This document shows positions 48,278-57,046 of a stretch of DNA of 64,000 nucleotides, piece after piece. This stretch comes from Pluralibacter sp. UBA7423 (GTDB lineage Bacteria; Pseudomonadota; Gammaproteobacteria; Enterobacterales; Enterobacteriaceae), in contig DKMD01000018.1 in assembly GCA_002470465.1 (NCBI GenBank), positions 279,087 to 343,086 on the forward strand, written 5' to 3'. Both the position numbers and the translations under genes were made by a program. How positions within the stretch are numbered: the stretch's first letter is position 1; every line of letters begins with the position of its first letter. The notes beneath the pieces are model-generated. The model did not search any database. It was not told the DNA's origin and worked only from the letters and a program-made list of their open reading frames with translations.

Positions 48278-48511
48278 TCACCAGTTGAATCCATCAAGCA
48301 ACTGCTCTTTTGAATACGTTTTCCCTTCAGCCTTGTCCTTCTCTGAGAGAGTCAATAATTTCAAAAGTGCTATGGCGTTCTCTCGCTCCTGCTGCTGGTC
48401 ATAAGACTCAATAACATAAGCCGGCACGCCATTCTGAGTGACCAGGATGGGTTCAGAAAGGTCGAGCGTAGCTGCGTTTTTTTTCACGAAGCTAATCGTT
48501 TCTACTTTCAT
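48278..48511 (-). CDS. Phd/YefM-family antitoxin
   Basis: 77 residues. N-terminal DNA-binding fold (MKVETISFVKKNAATLDL, then EPILVTQNGVPAYVIESYD) is the Phd/YefM consensus. The C-terminal tail is charged and probably binds the toxin. It should repress its own promoter. A symE-type promoter with LexA-like box stands about 125 bp upstream. Confidence 0.85.
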   Translation of the reverse strand: MKVETISFVKKNAATLDLSEPILVTQNGVPAYVIESYDQQQERENAIALLKLLTLSEKDKAEGKTYSKEQLLDGFNW

Positions 48512-48601
48512 CGTTGTCTTTATCAGTTATGGATTGAGGTTCAAATATAGACCATATTTGGTCCTTCGGCAAACGCTTCATTTTTGCGATATGCATATCC
48601 C

Positions 48602-48840
48602 TATATCCGAACCTGACTTATTGCGCGCGTGGCTATTATACCTTGCTGGATATAAATACAGGTGAGGTGATGACTGGCAAAGTTATTAAATGCGAGGGCG
48701 CTCCAGATAAAAATGCAGGGGAATTTAACGGTTGCAGGAATGGCTGAACGGTGGCCGTATATATAATGCTGACTGCCTGGACCATGCGGCCTGATGCCCT
48801 CTTCCCCGGCCCCTCTCCCACAGGGCGAGGGGAGCAAACA
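48602..48840 (-). repeat. symE leader/promoter block, copy C
   Basis: Nearly identical to copy A from TCCGAACCTGACTTATTG onwards, including TATAAT at 48635-48640 (minus strand). Similarity stops at 48602, about 30 bp into the expected transcript, where Phd/RelE sequence begins. Confidence 0.85.
48646..48661 (-). promoter_or_regulatory. LexA-like box, copy C
   Basis: CTGTATTTATATCCAG on the minus strand, identical to the box of copy A. Confidence 0.7.
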
Positions 48841-48874
48841 TTAAAAAATCCTCTGAAGTGAGGATTTTTGCTAT

Positions 48875-49579
48875 TTATTCCGCAGCATCAGGGCACTTCC
48901 GGTACAGCCTGCGAGGATGCCCGATATTGCCATACAGCATCTCGATGCTGATAAACCCGCTCTCCACGCAGTATTCCAGATAGCGACGGCTGGTGGTTTT
49001 GCTGATCCCGACGACGTCCACCACGTCATCCACGGACCAGTGCGTATCCGGATGATCGCTAAAGAAACGCTTAATTTTTTCCAGCGTATTGGGCTCGATC
49101 CCTTTTGTTGAAGGCGCTGAAGAGGATTCGCCCGCGGGCAGATTAAACATTCTGTCCAGCGCGTGCTGATCGACCACCTTCATCTGGCGTATCGCGTTCA
49201 CCAGCAGCATAAAGCGCTCCAGCGACGCTTGTAAGCGCTGGAAGAAAACGGGTTTGATCAGATAATCAAACGCGCCGCTGCGCATGGCGCGGCTGCACGT
49301 CTCCATGTCGCTGGCGGCGGTGATAAATATCACCGAACATTCGTAGCTTTTCAGCAACGGGCTGTCGATAAGCTCCACGCCCTGGCCGTCCGGCAGGTAG
49401 TTATCCAGCAGCACCAGCCGCGGCCTGTGTTCGCTGATAAGCGCGTGGGCCTGTTCCAGCGAGGCCGCGATGCCCACCACCCGCAGGTGAAAATTCTGCT
49501 CAATGTATTCACGATGCAGCCCGGCAAGGTGCGGCTCATCTTCAACAATGACGACGTCAAGCGGTCTGGAATGCGTCAT
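48875..49579 (-). CDS. CitB/DcuR/DpiA-family response regulator
   Basis: 234 residues. Receiver with phospho-acceptor Asp59 in LVLLDNYLPDGQG, Thr in FITAASDMET and Lys in YLIKPV. The C-terminal winged HTH is SVDDVVDVVGISKTTSRRYLEYC. Overlaps the kinase gene by 23 bp. Members respond to citrate or C4-dicarboxylates. The linked fumarase, dicarboxylate transporter and fumarate reductase about 8 kb away are possible targets. Confidence 0.88.
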   Translation of the reverse strand: MTHSRPLDVVIVEDEPHLAGLHREYIEQNFHLRVVGIAASLEQAHALISEHRPRLVLLDNYLPDGQGVELIDSPLLKSYECSVIFITAASDMETCSRAMRSGAFDYLIKPVFFQRLQASLERFMLLVNAIRQMKVVDQHALDRMFNLPAGESSSAPSTKGIEPNTLEKIKRFFSDHPDTHWSVDDVVDVVGISKTTSRRYLEYCVESGFISIEMLYGNIGHPRRLYRKCPDAAE

Positions 49580-51212
49580 GAGTTAGCCCTGTCGTATTCG
49601 AAGCGTGGTAAGGGATAAACACTGAGAAAAGCGTGCCCTGTGGCGCGTTATCGCTGATTTCGATACTGCCGCCAGCCTGCTCAACGTAGCCTGCCACCAG
49701 GTAGAGGCCGATGCCGTGCTCTGCGCCCGCCAGGCTGTCACCGGCGGGTTTGCTGGTCACGCCCTGTTCAAAGAGGTGCGCTTTCATGGCGTCGTCCACG
49801 CCGCAGCCCCGATCGGCGACTTCAATCAGCAGCTCCTGATTACGATCTGAAATATAAAGCTCTACGGGGGCGCAGGGCGGCGGGGCGTTCAGCGTGGCGT
49901 CCACAGCGTTATCCACCAGGTTGCCGATAACGGACATCAGCGCCGTCTCGCTAATGCCAGGCGGCAGACGGGTCATCTGACAGGCCGGATCGAAGCGAAG
50001 CTCAATGCCTTTCTCGCGCGCGCTGACGTATTTCCCGAGCAGAAGGCCGCAGAGCGCCGGGGAGGTAAAGCGGGTCGAGACAAAATCCAGCGCCTGCTGC
50101 GCCCCTTCGGACTGCGCCTGAATATAGCGGATCGCCTCGTCGTAGTGCTGCATTTGCAACAGCCCGACCAGGGTTGCCGTCCAGTTCAGCTGTTCGTGGC
50201 GCATCATGCGCAGGTTATCCGCATAGCGTGTCACCTGGCTGAGCTGGCTGCTGAGGGTGTTAATGTCATTTTTATCGCGGAAGCTGAACACCCAGCCGTT
50301 TTCCCGCCCCGGCTCCAGCTCGATAGGCACGCGGTTGACGATCACCTGGCGCTGATTCAGCACGGCAATCTGGTCGTGGCGGTTGCCGTTTCCCGTTTGC
50401 TCAATAAAGCCGGGTGGCACATGCAGAACGTCCGCCAGCGGTTTACCGAGCAGCGTTTTTTCATCCTGCTGAATACTCAGCAGCTCCCTCGCGGCGCGGT
50501 TGATCAGGATAAGCTGCCGCTCCTCGTTGACGGCAAACACCCCCTCATACATCGCCTCCAGCAGCGCTTTTTGTTGCAGCACCAGCAGGGCGATATCTTT
50601 CGGCTCCAGGCGGAACATCTGCTTTTTCAGGTTGCGGCTGAACAGCCAGGAAAAGAGGAACAGCAACAGCAGCAGCGCGAGGCCGTAAAGCGCGGCCTGC
50701 CACAGCAGGTGAGCGTTAATATTGGCGATGTACGAGGTGAGATAGCCCACCGAAACAATGCCAATCACCTGATGCTGTGCGTTAAAAATCGGCGCCTTGC
50801 TGCGAAGCGACACGCCAATTCCCCCCTTACGCACGGAGATAATGGTTTTGCCCTGCAAGACTTCCGCGTTGTCACCGCCAATCATCGGCAGGTTCAGGCG
50901 CTCCGGCGATTCAGAGTGATAGAGATGCTGTTCGTGGGTATCGCCAATAACAATATAGCTGGCGTCGCTCTGTGCCCGCAGAGGCTGAATTAATTGTGCG
51001 ATCCCGGCCAGATCGCGGTGCGCGACTTTGTCCGCCAGCCCCGGCATCAGCGCAATTTCGCTGGCCTGCACCCGCGCACGCTGGCCCAAATCGTGATGCA
51101 GCTGGCGGTCGATAAAATGAAAAAGAATCACGCCCAGCAGCGTGAGCAGCAGGCAGGAGAACAGCACCAGTGCAAGAAAGAGCTTCACCTGAAACGGGAA
51201 TCTGCGTTTCAT
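49557..51212 (-). CDS. CitA/DcuS/DpiB-family sensor histidine kinase
   Basis: 551 residues. Helix 1 (about 10-31), periplasmic PAS-like sensor (about 32-175) with SYIVIGDTHEQHLYH and the GGIGVSLRSKAPIF strand, helix 2 (about 176-195), cytoplasmic PAS (about 220-320), then the SpoOB-type H-box RHEQLNW and ATPase motifs VIGNLVDNAVDAT, ADRGCGVDD, GIGLYLV. It senses a periplasmic carboxylate; the exact ligand is not readable. Confidence 0.88.
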   Translation of the reverse strand: MKRRFPFQVKLFLALVLFSCLLLTLLGVILFHFIDRQLHHDLGQRARVQASEIALMPGLADKVAHRDLAGIAQLIQPLRAQSDASYIVIGDTHEQHLYHSESPERLNLPMIGGDNAEVLQGKTIISVRKGGIGVSLRSKAPIFNAQHQVIGIVSVGYLTSYIANINAHLLWQAALYGLALLLLLFLFSWLFSRNLKKQMFRLEPKDIALLVLQQKALLEAMYEGVFAVNEERQLILINRAARELLSIQQDEKTLLGKPLADVLHVPPGFIEQTGNGNRHDQIAVLNQRQVIVNRVPIELEPGRENGWVFSFRDKNDINTLSSQLSQVTRYADNLRMMRHEQLNWTATLVGLLQMQHYDEAIRYIQAQSEGAQQALDFVSTRFTSPALCGLLLGKYVSAREKGIELRFDPACQMTRLPPGISETALMSVIGNLVDNAVDATLNAPPPCAPVELYISDRNQELLIEVADRGCGVDDAMKAHLFEQGVTSKPAGDSLAGAEHGIGLYLVAGYVEQAGGSIEISDNAPQGTLFSVFIPYHASNTTGLTHDAFQTA

Positions 51213-51371
51213 ATAACCTGCGTAAAATTTCCGAAACGATGTCAGAGCCTGCCATCTGGCATCAGCGCCCGCAATCTTATGAAACCAGAGTTGTGAGAGG
51301 TAACACTTTCTATGAGGAGGGGGAGGGAAGGCGCACGGCTTATTGCTCAGCCGTGCGCAGGGGAAATCGGC

Positions 51372-51770
51372 TTACTTGTTTAATTCGGCTTTGGCTTCTG
51401 CCAGCTCTTCTTTCGCGTCCTCAAGCTTTTCCTGTTTCTTCTCGATTTTATCTGTCCGGCCCGTCGCTTTGGCTTCGTTCAGCTCCTGCTCGCGTTCGGC
51501 AACTTTTTGCTCTTTCTTGCGCACGTCGGCTTCGCGATCTGCGCGCAGGGAGGCATCGGTGCAGTGGGCGGATGTTTCCGCCAGCGCTTTCTCAAGGCCC
51601 GCAACGCGATAGCTGTTGTCATGCGCTTTGGCATAGTCGATCTGCTGCTGAATCTCTGCTTTTTTCGCTGCACAGCCCGTCAGGCCGGAATTTGCCAGCG
51701 CAGATGCAGCAGGAAGGGCAATCAGTGCCAGCGCCAGCGCCGTGTTTTTTGTCATCAGGTTAACATTCAT
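51372..51770 (-). CDS. DUF1090 periplasmic protein, YqjC-like
   Basis: 132 residues from the ATG with GGAGAG upstream. Signal peptide about 1-26 (ALA|N), two cysteines (TGCAAKK and AHCTDA), and a long charged helix rich in Glu, Lys and Ala, the pattern of YqjC/DUF1090. Function unknown. Convergent spacing suggests a stand-alone gene. Confidence 0.82.
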   Translation of the reverse strand: MNVNLMTKNTALALALIALPAASALANSGLTGCAAKKAEIQQQIDYAKAHDNSYRVAGLEKALAETSAHCTDASLRADREADVRKKEQKVAEREQELNEAKATGRTDKIEKKQEKLEDAKEELAEAKAELNK

Positions 51771-51956
51771 GGTTTCTCTCTCCTTGTGAAGTTTATTAAG
51801 CGACATCTTACCTGCAAGATCTTAATGAATGCTTAAATCAACCTTAGAAAAAGCGGGGATGATTCATTTTTTAGCCAACCCTTGACCCTCAACAAGAAAG
51901 CCCGCGCGTATCTCTCGCATAATCACCGCCGTTTTTCCTCTTACTGGTGTGATGGA

Positions 51957-53078
51957 ATGGTAAATCAACTGAATCTGAACTGGCCTGAGTTCTTAGAGAA
52001 ATACTGGCAAAAGCAACCCGTCGTGTTGAAAAATGCCTTCCCGAACTTCGTTGACCCGATCACGCCGGACGAGCTGGCGGGGCTGGCGATGGAGCCGGAG
52101 GTGGACAGCCGCCTGGTGAGCCATAAGGACGGTCAATGGAGCGCGAGCCACGGCCCGTTCGAGCAGTTTGACGATCTCGGTGAAAGCGGCTGGTCGCTGC
52201 TGTGTCAGGCGGTGAACCACTGGCATATGCCTGCGGCGGAGCTGGTGCGTCCGTTCCGCGTGCTGCCGGAGTGGCGTCTGGACGATCTGATGATCTCCTA
52301 CTCCGTGCCGGGCGGCGGCGTGGGTCCGCACATCGACAACTATGACGTCTTTATTATTCAGGGCATGGGCCGCCGCCGCTGGCGCGTGGGCGATGCCATT
52401 CCGATGCGTCAGTTCTGCCCGCATCCGGCGCTGCTGCACGTCGATCCGTTCGAGCCCATCATCGACGTGGAAATGTCGCCGGGCGATATCCTCTATATCC
52501 CGCCTGGATTCCCGCACGACGGCTTCACTTATGAAGATACGCTGAACTATTCCGTGGGCTTCCGTGGGCCGAACGGACGCGATCTGATCAGCAGCTTCGC
52601 CGACTACGCACTGGAAAACGATCTGGGCGGAGTGAACTACGGCGATCCCGATCTGACGGTTCGTGACCACGCAGGCCGCGTAGAAGCGCACGAGCTTGAG
52701 CGCCTGCGCACGATGATGGTTGAGATGATTAGCCAGCCGGAAGATTTCAGGCAGTGGTTTGGCCGCTTTGCCAGCACGCCGCGTCACGAGCTGGATATTG
52801 CCCCGGCAGAACCGCCGTACTCACCGGAAGAAGTGCTGGATGCGCTGCAGGGCGGTGAAACGCTGACGCGCCTGAGCGGTCTTCGCGTGCTGAATGTTGA
52901 CGGTAAGTTCTTCGTTAACAGTGAAGGCTGGAACCCCGCGGATGCGCAGGCGGCAGATGCGTTAAGCCGTCTGACCGAACTCAGCCAGCACGACCTCGGC
53001 GACGCGCTGGAAAATCCGGCGTTTGTTGAAGAGCTCACGGCGTTTATCAATCAGGGTTACTGGTTCTTCGACGAGTAA
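51957..53078 (+). CDS. roxA: Ribosomal protein arginine hydroxylase RoxA (YcfD) homologue
   Basis: 373 residues from ATG-GTA, the exact E. coli YcfD length. The JmjC-type iron ligands keep E. coli numbering: His125 and Asp127 in VGPHIDNYD, His187 in IPPGFPHDG. YcfD uses 2-oxoglutarate and oxygen to hydroxylate Arg81 of ribosomal protein L16. In E. coli the gene is next to phoQ; here it lies by a yqjC-like gene and a sugar locus, so it may be a relocated copy or paralogue. Confidence 0.85.
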   Translation: MVNQLNLNWPEFLEKYWQKQPVVLKNAFPNFVDPITPDELAGLAMEPEVDSRLVSHKDGQWSASHGPFEQFDDLGESGWSLLCQAVNHWHMPAAELVRPFRVLPEWRLDDLMISYSVPGGGVGPHIDNYDVFIIQGMGRRRWRVGDAIPMRQFCPHPALLHVDPFEPIIDVEMSPGDILYIPPGFPHDGFTYEDTLNYSVGFRGPNGRDLISSFADYALENDLGGVNYGDPDLTVRDHAGRVEAHELERLRTMMVEMISQPEDFRQWFGRFASTPRHELDIAPAEPPYSPEEVLDALQGGETLTRLSGLRVLNVDGKFFVNSEGWNPADAQAADALSRLTELSQHDLGDALENPAFVEELTAFINQGYWFFDE

Positions 53079-53089
53079 TTGTTGAGGGG

Positions 53090-53200
53090 CGTGCCGTCTG
53101 ATGCCCTCTCCCCAACCCTCTCCCACGGGGAGAGGGAGTAAAACCAAAGCTCCGTACAGTTCCCTCTCCCTTCGGGAGAGGGTCAGGGAGAGGGGAAAAT
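53090..53200. repeat. Intergenic palindrome of the CCCTCTCCC type
   Basis: Opposed CCCTCTCCC and GGGAGAGGG tracts (CCAACCCTCTCCCACGGGGAGAGGG, then CTCCCTTCGGGAGAGGG). The same family is present at 48800 and 63825-64000. Confidence 0.7.
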
Positions 53201-53206
53201 ATACGA

Positions 53207-54601
53207 TCAATTCGCTGAAACCGGCCTTCTCGTCAAATCCTCACCTTCTGCATCATCTGCCGTAGCATGACGTCTCTCCGCCAGCAGGCGGCAAATCTCC
53301 GCGTGCTTCTCTTCCGTAAAGGTAAAGCGTGACATAAAGCCCAGACGAATCAGCGAGCCAATCGCGGGCAGCAGGCAGATGCCGAAGAACAGCCCGTTCA
53401 GCACCGCGTCGCTCTGGCTTTGCGCCTGCGGTATGTAGCCAATCATCGTCAGGAACACGCCAATCAGCCCGCCGCCGACGGCCACCGACATCTTGCCGGT
53501 AAAGGTCTGCCCGGAAAACGTGATCGCTGCACAGCGCTTATGGGTGTGGTACTCGGCGTATTCGATGGTGTCAGCAATCATCGACGACGTCAGTATGTTG
53601 GTCATCATCACGAAGACGGTGCTCAGGCCCAGCAGCAGGAACAGCACCGCCGTGTGGTGATAGCCCGCAAACCACATCACCACCCGTACCGCGATATCCA
53701 GCCCACAGAGGATCATAAACAGCTTCCGCTTCTGCATTTTTCGCGTCAGCATCGGTGCCACCAGGCACACCACGGCCGCCACAATCCCCATCAGGCCAAT
53801 CACCATTTGCAGGCTGGCGTCGCCCATGTTGTAGATGAAGAAGTAGATATAAATGCCGTTGGCAACGTTATGAAACACGCAGAAGAAGAACGACAGCAGG
53901 ATAATAAACAGCGGCTTGTTCTGCTTCAGGTTGTGGAAGGTATCGCGAATGGTGACCTTTTCCGGGCTTGGCGGCACGCGCTCTTTAATTTGCAGGAAGC
54001 CGTTGAGCATCAGCGGCAGGCCGACCAGCATCATCACCAGCGCCGCCATAAAGTAGCCTTTGTCGTTGCTGTACTGTGAGAAGAAGGCCGCCAGCTTCGG
54101 GAAGAAGATATTGGCGCAGGCAATGCCCGCATTCACGCCGAGCATCGCCGCGGTGACCGCGCGGGTGCGCTGCCCGGAGTCGTTAGTCATCACCGACGAC
54201 ATCGACCAGAACGGAATATCGGAAATGGCATACAGGGTACCCCACAGAATGTAGGTCACGCCGGCGTAGAGAATTTTGGTGGTGGTGTCGGCCTCGATTT
54301 TATAGAACGACAGCAGCGTGACGCCGGTAATCAGCAGCGGCGCAATCAGCATAAAGTGGCGGAACTTACCGAAGCGGCTGTTGATGGTGTCCATGATGCT
54401 GGCGAACAGCGGATCGTGGACCGCATCCCAGGCGCGGGCAATCAGGAAAATGGTGCTGGCGGCAAGGGCGGAGATGCCCAGCACGTCGGTGTAAAAATAG
54501 TTGATGAACGAACCCACTAAACCAAAGCTAAAACACTGACCTAAACCATAGCCAAAATAGGACCACAACTCGCGAGACGGTATTTTCATTGTATTTGCCA
54601 T
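53207..54601 (-). CDS. GPH-family sugar:cation symporter (MFS)
   Basis: 464 residues, twelve helices. N-terminal SYFGYGLGQCFSFGLVGSFI and the DPLFASIMDTINSRFGKFR loop are GPH (MelB/YicJ/UidB) hallmarks. Ends with a short hydrophilic tail. 52 bp downstream of the GH5-like gene on the same strand, so it most likely imports the glycoside that the hydrolase cuts in the cytoplasm. Confidence 0.9.
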   Translation of the reverse strand: MANTMKIPSRELWSYFGYGLGQCFSFGLVGSFINYFYTDVLGISALAASTIFLIARAWDAVHDPLFASIMDTINSRFGKFRHFMLIAPLLITGVTLLSFYKIEADTTTKILYAGVTYILWGTLYAISDIPFWSMSSVMTNDSGQRTRAVTAAMLGVNAGIACANIFFPKLAAFFSQYSNDKGYFMAALVMMLVGLPLMLNGFLQIKERVPPSPEKVTIRDTFHNLKQNKPLFIILLSFFFCVFHNVANGIYIYFFIYNMGDASLQMVIGLMGIVAAVVCLVAPMLTRKMQKRKLFMILCGLDIAVRVVMWFAGYHHTAVLFLLLGLSTVFVMMTNILTSSMIADTIEYAEYHTHKRCAAITFSGQTFTGKMSVAVGGGLIGVFLTMIGYIPQAQSQSDAVLNGLFFGICLLPAIGSLIRLGFMSRFTFTEEKHAEICRLLAERRHATADDAEGEDLTRRPVSAN

Positions 54602-54653
54602 AGTGCGTACCTTAAAGCCCGGCGGCGAACCGCCGGGGCGCTGACATCATTTT

Positions 54654-55745
54654 TTATGGACGGGCAGGGTGCAGGCCGATTTTGCTCAGCCTGCGGACCA
54701 GGCGCATTTCGGCCTGTGAGAACGGAATACCGTTCTCTTCAAACACGTCGTGGAACCACAGACGGCAGTAGTCCGGCGAGTTCGTCATCACCACCGGCCA
54801 CGGCAGCCAGGTCTGCGTCTTACCGCGCACTAATCCCCACTGATACGGCGCAACGTTGGCGGCGTGCATCAGCGGTAATTGCTCTTCGATGGTGCTGCCG
54901 ACGTGGCGGGCCAGCCATTCGGTGCAGAACATCGGGCGGTCGAGCTGTTCCAGTTGGTGGATGATGGCAACCATCCGCGCGGTGTTGGTGTAAGCGTGGA
55001 AGCTCACCACGTCCGACAGCTCAAGCGCAGTTTGATCCAGCGGATGCTGGTAGAACGTCTCGCCTTCTTCTTCTGCCGGCAAGCGCCACGCGCAGACGGT
55101 GAGCGGCTGCTCCGGATCCTCTTCGCGAACCCATTCGAAGGCTTTACGCATCAGCTCGTGGGCGTACGCCTCCAGCTTTTCGTCATACTGCACCTCAACG
55201 GTGCCGGTGGCGAAAATGCCGCGGTTGCCGGGTTCGTTGTAAAGATCCCACAGCAGCACGCGCTTATCGCTGCGGAATTCGCGCACGATGTCGCGCACGT
55301 AGCGCTCAATCTGCGGCCACTCATCGGGATCGCACACTTTAGCGCGCCCCGGGCTCGCCGCCGCCTGGCTGTTGTGTTTGCCCGGTACCGGCGCTTTTTG
55401 CGGGCCGAGGTAGGGCTCATCGCCGGAAAAGCCGCAGTCGTCCATCAGCGTCAGCATGGTGCGGAAACCGTGGCCGTCGGCAATCTGTAAAAAGTGGTGG
55501 ATGCGTTCGATCAGGCCGTCGCGATCGTGCTCCCAGACGATAAACGGCAGATTGATGCGCAGGCTGTTGTAGCCCGCCTCTGCCGCCCAGCCCAGTTCGC
55601 GCGCAATGGTCGGCGCGTCGAAGGTCTCCTTCTGCCAGATATCCGTCCAGTTCACCGCCGTAGAAGGCAGATAGTTAAAGCCGCACAGCCAGCCCTGCTG
55701 CTGATACCACGCGTTTGCCTGCTGCTGCGTCCACTGCTGTTTCAT
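54654..55745 (-). CDS. GH5-like cytoplasmic glycoside hydrolase
   Basis: 363 residues from the ATG (a GTG two codons earlier is possible; GAGGTGAG spacing favours the ATG). TIM-barrel cues include WAAEAGYNSLRINLPFIVWE, acid/base Glu171 in LYNEPG and nucleophile Glu276 in MFCTEWLARH, the clan GH-A pair. No signal peptide, so it acts in the cytoplasm on imported oligosaccharide. The exact sugar is unknown. Confidence 0.82.
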   Translation of the reverse strand: MKQQWTQQQANAWYQQQGWLCGFNYLPSTAVNWTDIWQKETFDAPTIARELGWAAEAGYNSLRINLPFIVWEHDRDGLIERIHHFLQIADGHGFRTMLTLMDDCGFSGDEPYLGPQKAPVPGKHNSQAAASPGRAKVCDPDEWPQIERYVRDIVREFRSDKRVLLWDLYNEPGNRGIFATGTVEVQYDEKLEAYAHELMRKAFEWVREEDPEQPLTVCAWRLPAEEEGETFYQHPLDQTALELSDVVSFHAYTNTARMVAIIHQLEQLDRPMFCTEWLARHVGSTIEEQLPLMHAANVAPYQWGLVRGKTQTWLPWPVVMTNSPDYCRLWFHDVFEENGIPFSQAEMRLVRRLSKIGLHPARP

Positions 55746-55773
55746 GCTCACCTCAATAGCTGATAATATTTAG

Positions 55774-55787
55774 CTAATAATTATTAG
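55774..55787. promoter_or_regulatory. Palindromic candidate operator for the sugar locus
   Basis: CTAATAATTATTAG, a perfect 14-bp palindrome 29 bp upstream of the GH5-like ATG, between the hydrolase and the divergent LacI gene. Even-length centre, but AT-rich, so partly expected by chance. Confidence 0.5.
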
Positions 55788-55946
55788 TTGGGGGATAAAT
55801 GAGCAAATGCGAATGCGCAGAAAAGCGAGAGGCGTCACAAAGTTCAGCCGTCCGGCGTAAAGAAACGTGACCGGAGGCGCATGGCGCTGCCGAAAAACGA
55901 AGAGGGCGGGTATGATGTTGATTCTGTTAGCCGCAGGGCAGGGAAT

Positions 55947-56954
55947 ATGAAGCGGAAAAATAAGGTCACGATGAACGACATTGCGCGCGCTGCCGGGGTT
56001 TCACAGGCTACGGTGTCGCTGGTCCTCAACCAGTCGCGCAATATTAAACTTAGCGACGAGACGCGTCAGCGGGTGATTGCCGTGGCGGGCGAACTCGGCT
56101 ACGACCGCCTGCCCGCGATCCACTCACCGCACAATCAGGAAGAGATTGCGCTGCTGATTAGCTCTCTGCAAAGCTATGACCCGTTTCTTGACGCCATCAG
56201 CCAGGCACGCGAAGCCGCCTGGCGCAGCGAAGTGCTGCTGACGGTCTACGACTACGGCGACGACAGCGAACTGGCGCTGAACATCATTCGCCAGCTGGAA
56301 AAGCGCAACTGCGTGGGCATTATTCTGGCCTCGCCGGTGACCTGCGTGGCGGACATGAGCGCGTTTCAGGGCTGTACGACGCTGCCGCTGGTGCTGCTTA
56401 ACCAGCGCGATCCCGACTCCCCGCTGCTGCCGTCGTTTGTGCCCGATGACTACGCCAACGCCTTCCAGCTGACGCGCCATCTGCTGAGCCAGGGCGTTAC
56501 CCGCATCGCGCATATTACCGGTGAAAGCTGGATGGAGGCCTCCCGCCAGCGCCTGGCTGGCTATCAGGCGGCGCTGACCCAGGCGGGCATTGAGCCGAAA
56601 GCAGAATGGGTGCAGCAGACCAACTGGCAGTTCAACGAGTCGTATCAGGCGACGGTGGCGCTGCTGGCGCTGGACGAGCGCCCGGAGGCCATTTTCTGCG
56701 CCAGCGACTGGCTGGCTATCGGCTGCTATCAGGCTTTGTCGACGCACGGCGTGAACATCCCGCAGGATATGCTGGTGGCGGGCTATGACGATCAGAAAAT
56801 TTCAGAACAGATGACGCCGCCGCTGACCAGTATCCAGCTGCCCTACGGCGAGCTGGGCCGCCTGGCGGCAGAATATCTCTGCAACGCCGAAGACGCGGCT
56901 TCGCATTTAACCCTGGCTGGGCGTCTTAAAATAAGGCACTCAAGCGGGCGTTGA
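55947..56954 (+). CDS. LacI-family transcriptional regulator
   Basis: 335 residues from the ATG with AGGGCAGGGA upstream. HTH TMNDIARAAGVSQATVSLVLNQ (about 8-29), then a sugar-binding core. Divergent from the GH5/GPH pair and probably its repressor. Confidence 0.9.
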   Translation: MKRKNKVTMNDIARAAGVSQATVSLVLNQSRNIKLSDETRQRVIAVAGELGYDRLPAIHSPHNQEEIALLISSLQSYDPFLDAISQAREAAWRSEVLLTVYDYGDDSELALNIIRQLEKRNCVGIILASPVTCVADMSAFQGCTTLPLVLLNQRDPDSPLLPSFVPDDYANAFQLTRHLLSQGVTRIAHITGESWMEASRQRLAGYQAALTQAGIEPKAEWVQQTNWQFNESYQATVALLALDERPEAIFCASDWLAIGCYQALSTHGVNIPQDMLVAGYDDQKISEQMTPPLTSIQLPYGELGRLAAEYLCNAEDAASHLTLAGRLKIRHSSGR

Positions 56955-57035
56955 AATGCCCGGTGACGGCTTTGCCTGACCGGGCCTGCAGAATGCGGAA
57001 TTTGTAGGCCCGGCAAGCTTGCGCCGCCGGGCAAT
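56955..57035. repeat. BIME repeat between LacI and fumarase genes
   Basis: Opposed REP units (GCCCGGTGACGGCTTTGCC and TTTGTAGGCCCGGCAAGC) between convergent genes. Confidence 0.75.
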
Positions 57036-57046
57036 AAGGGGGAGAG

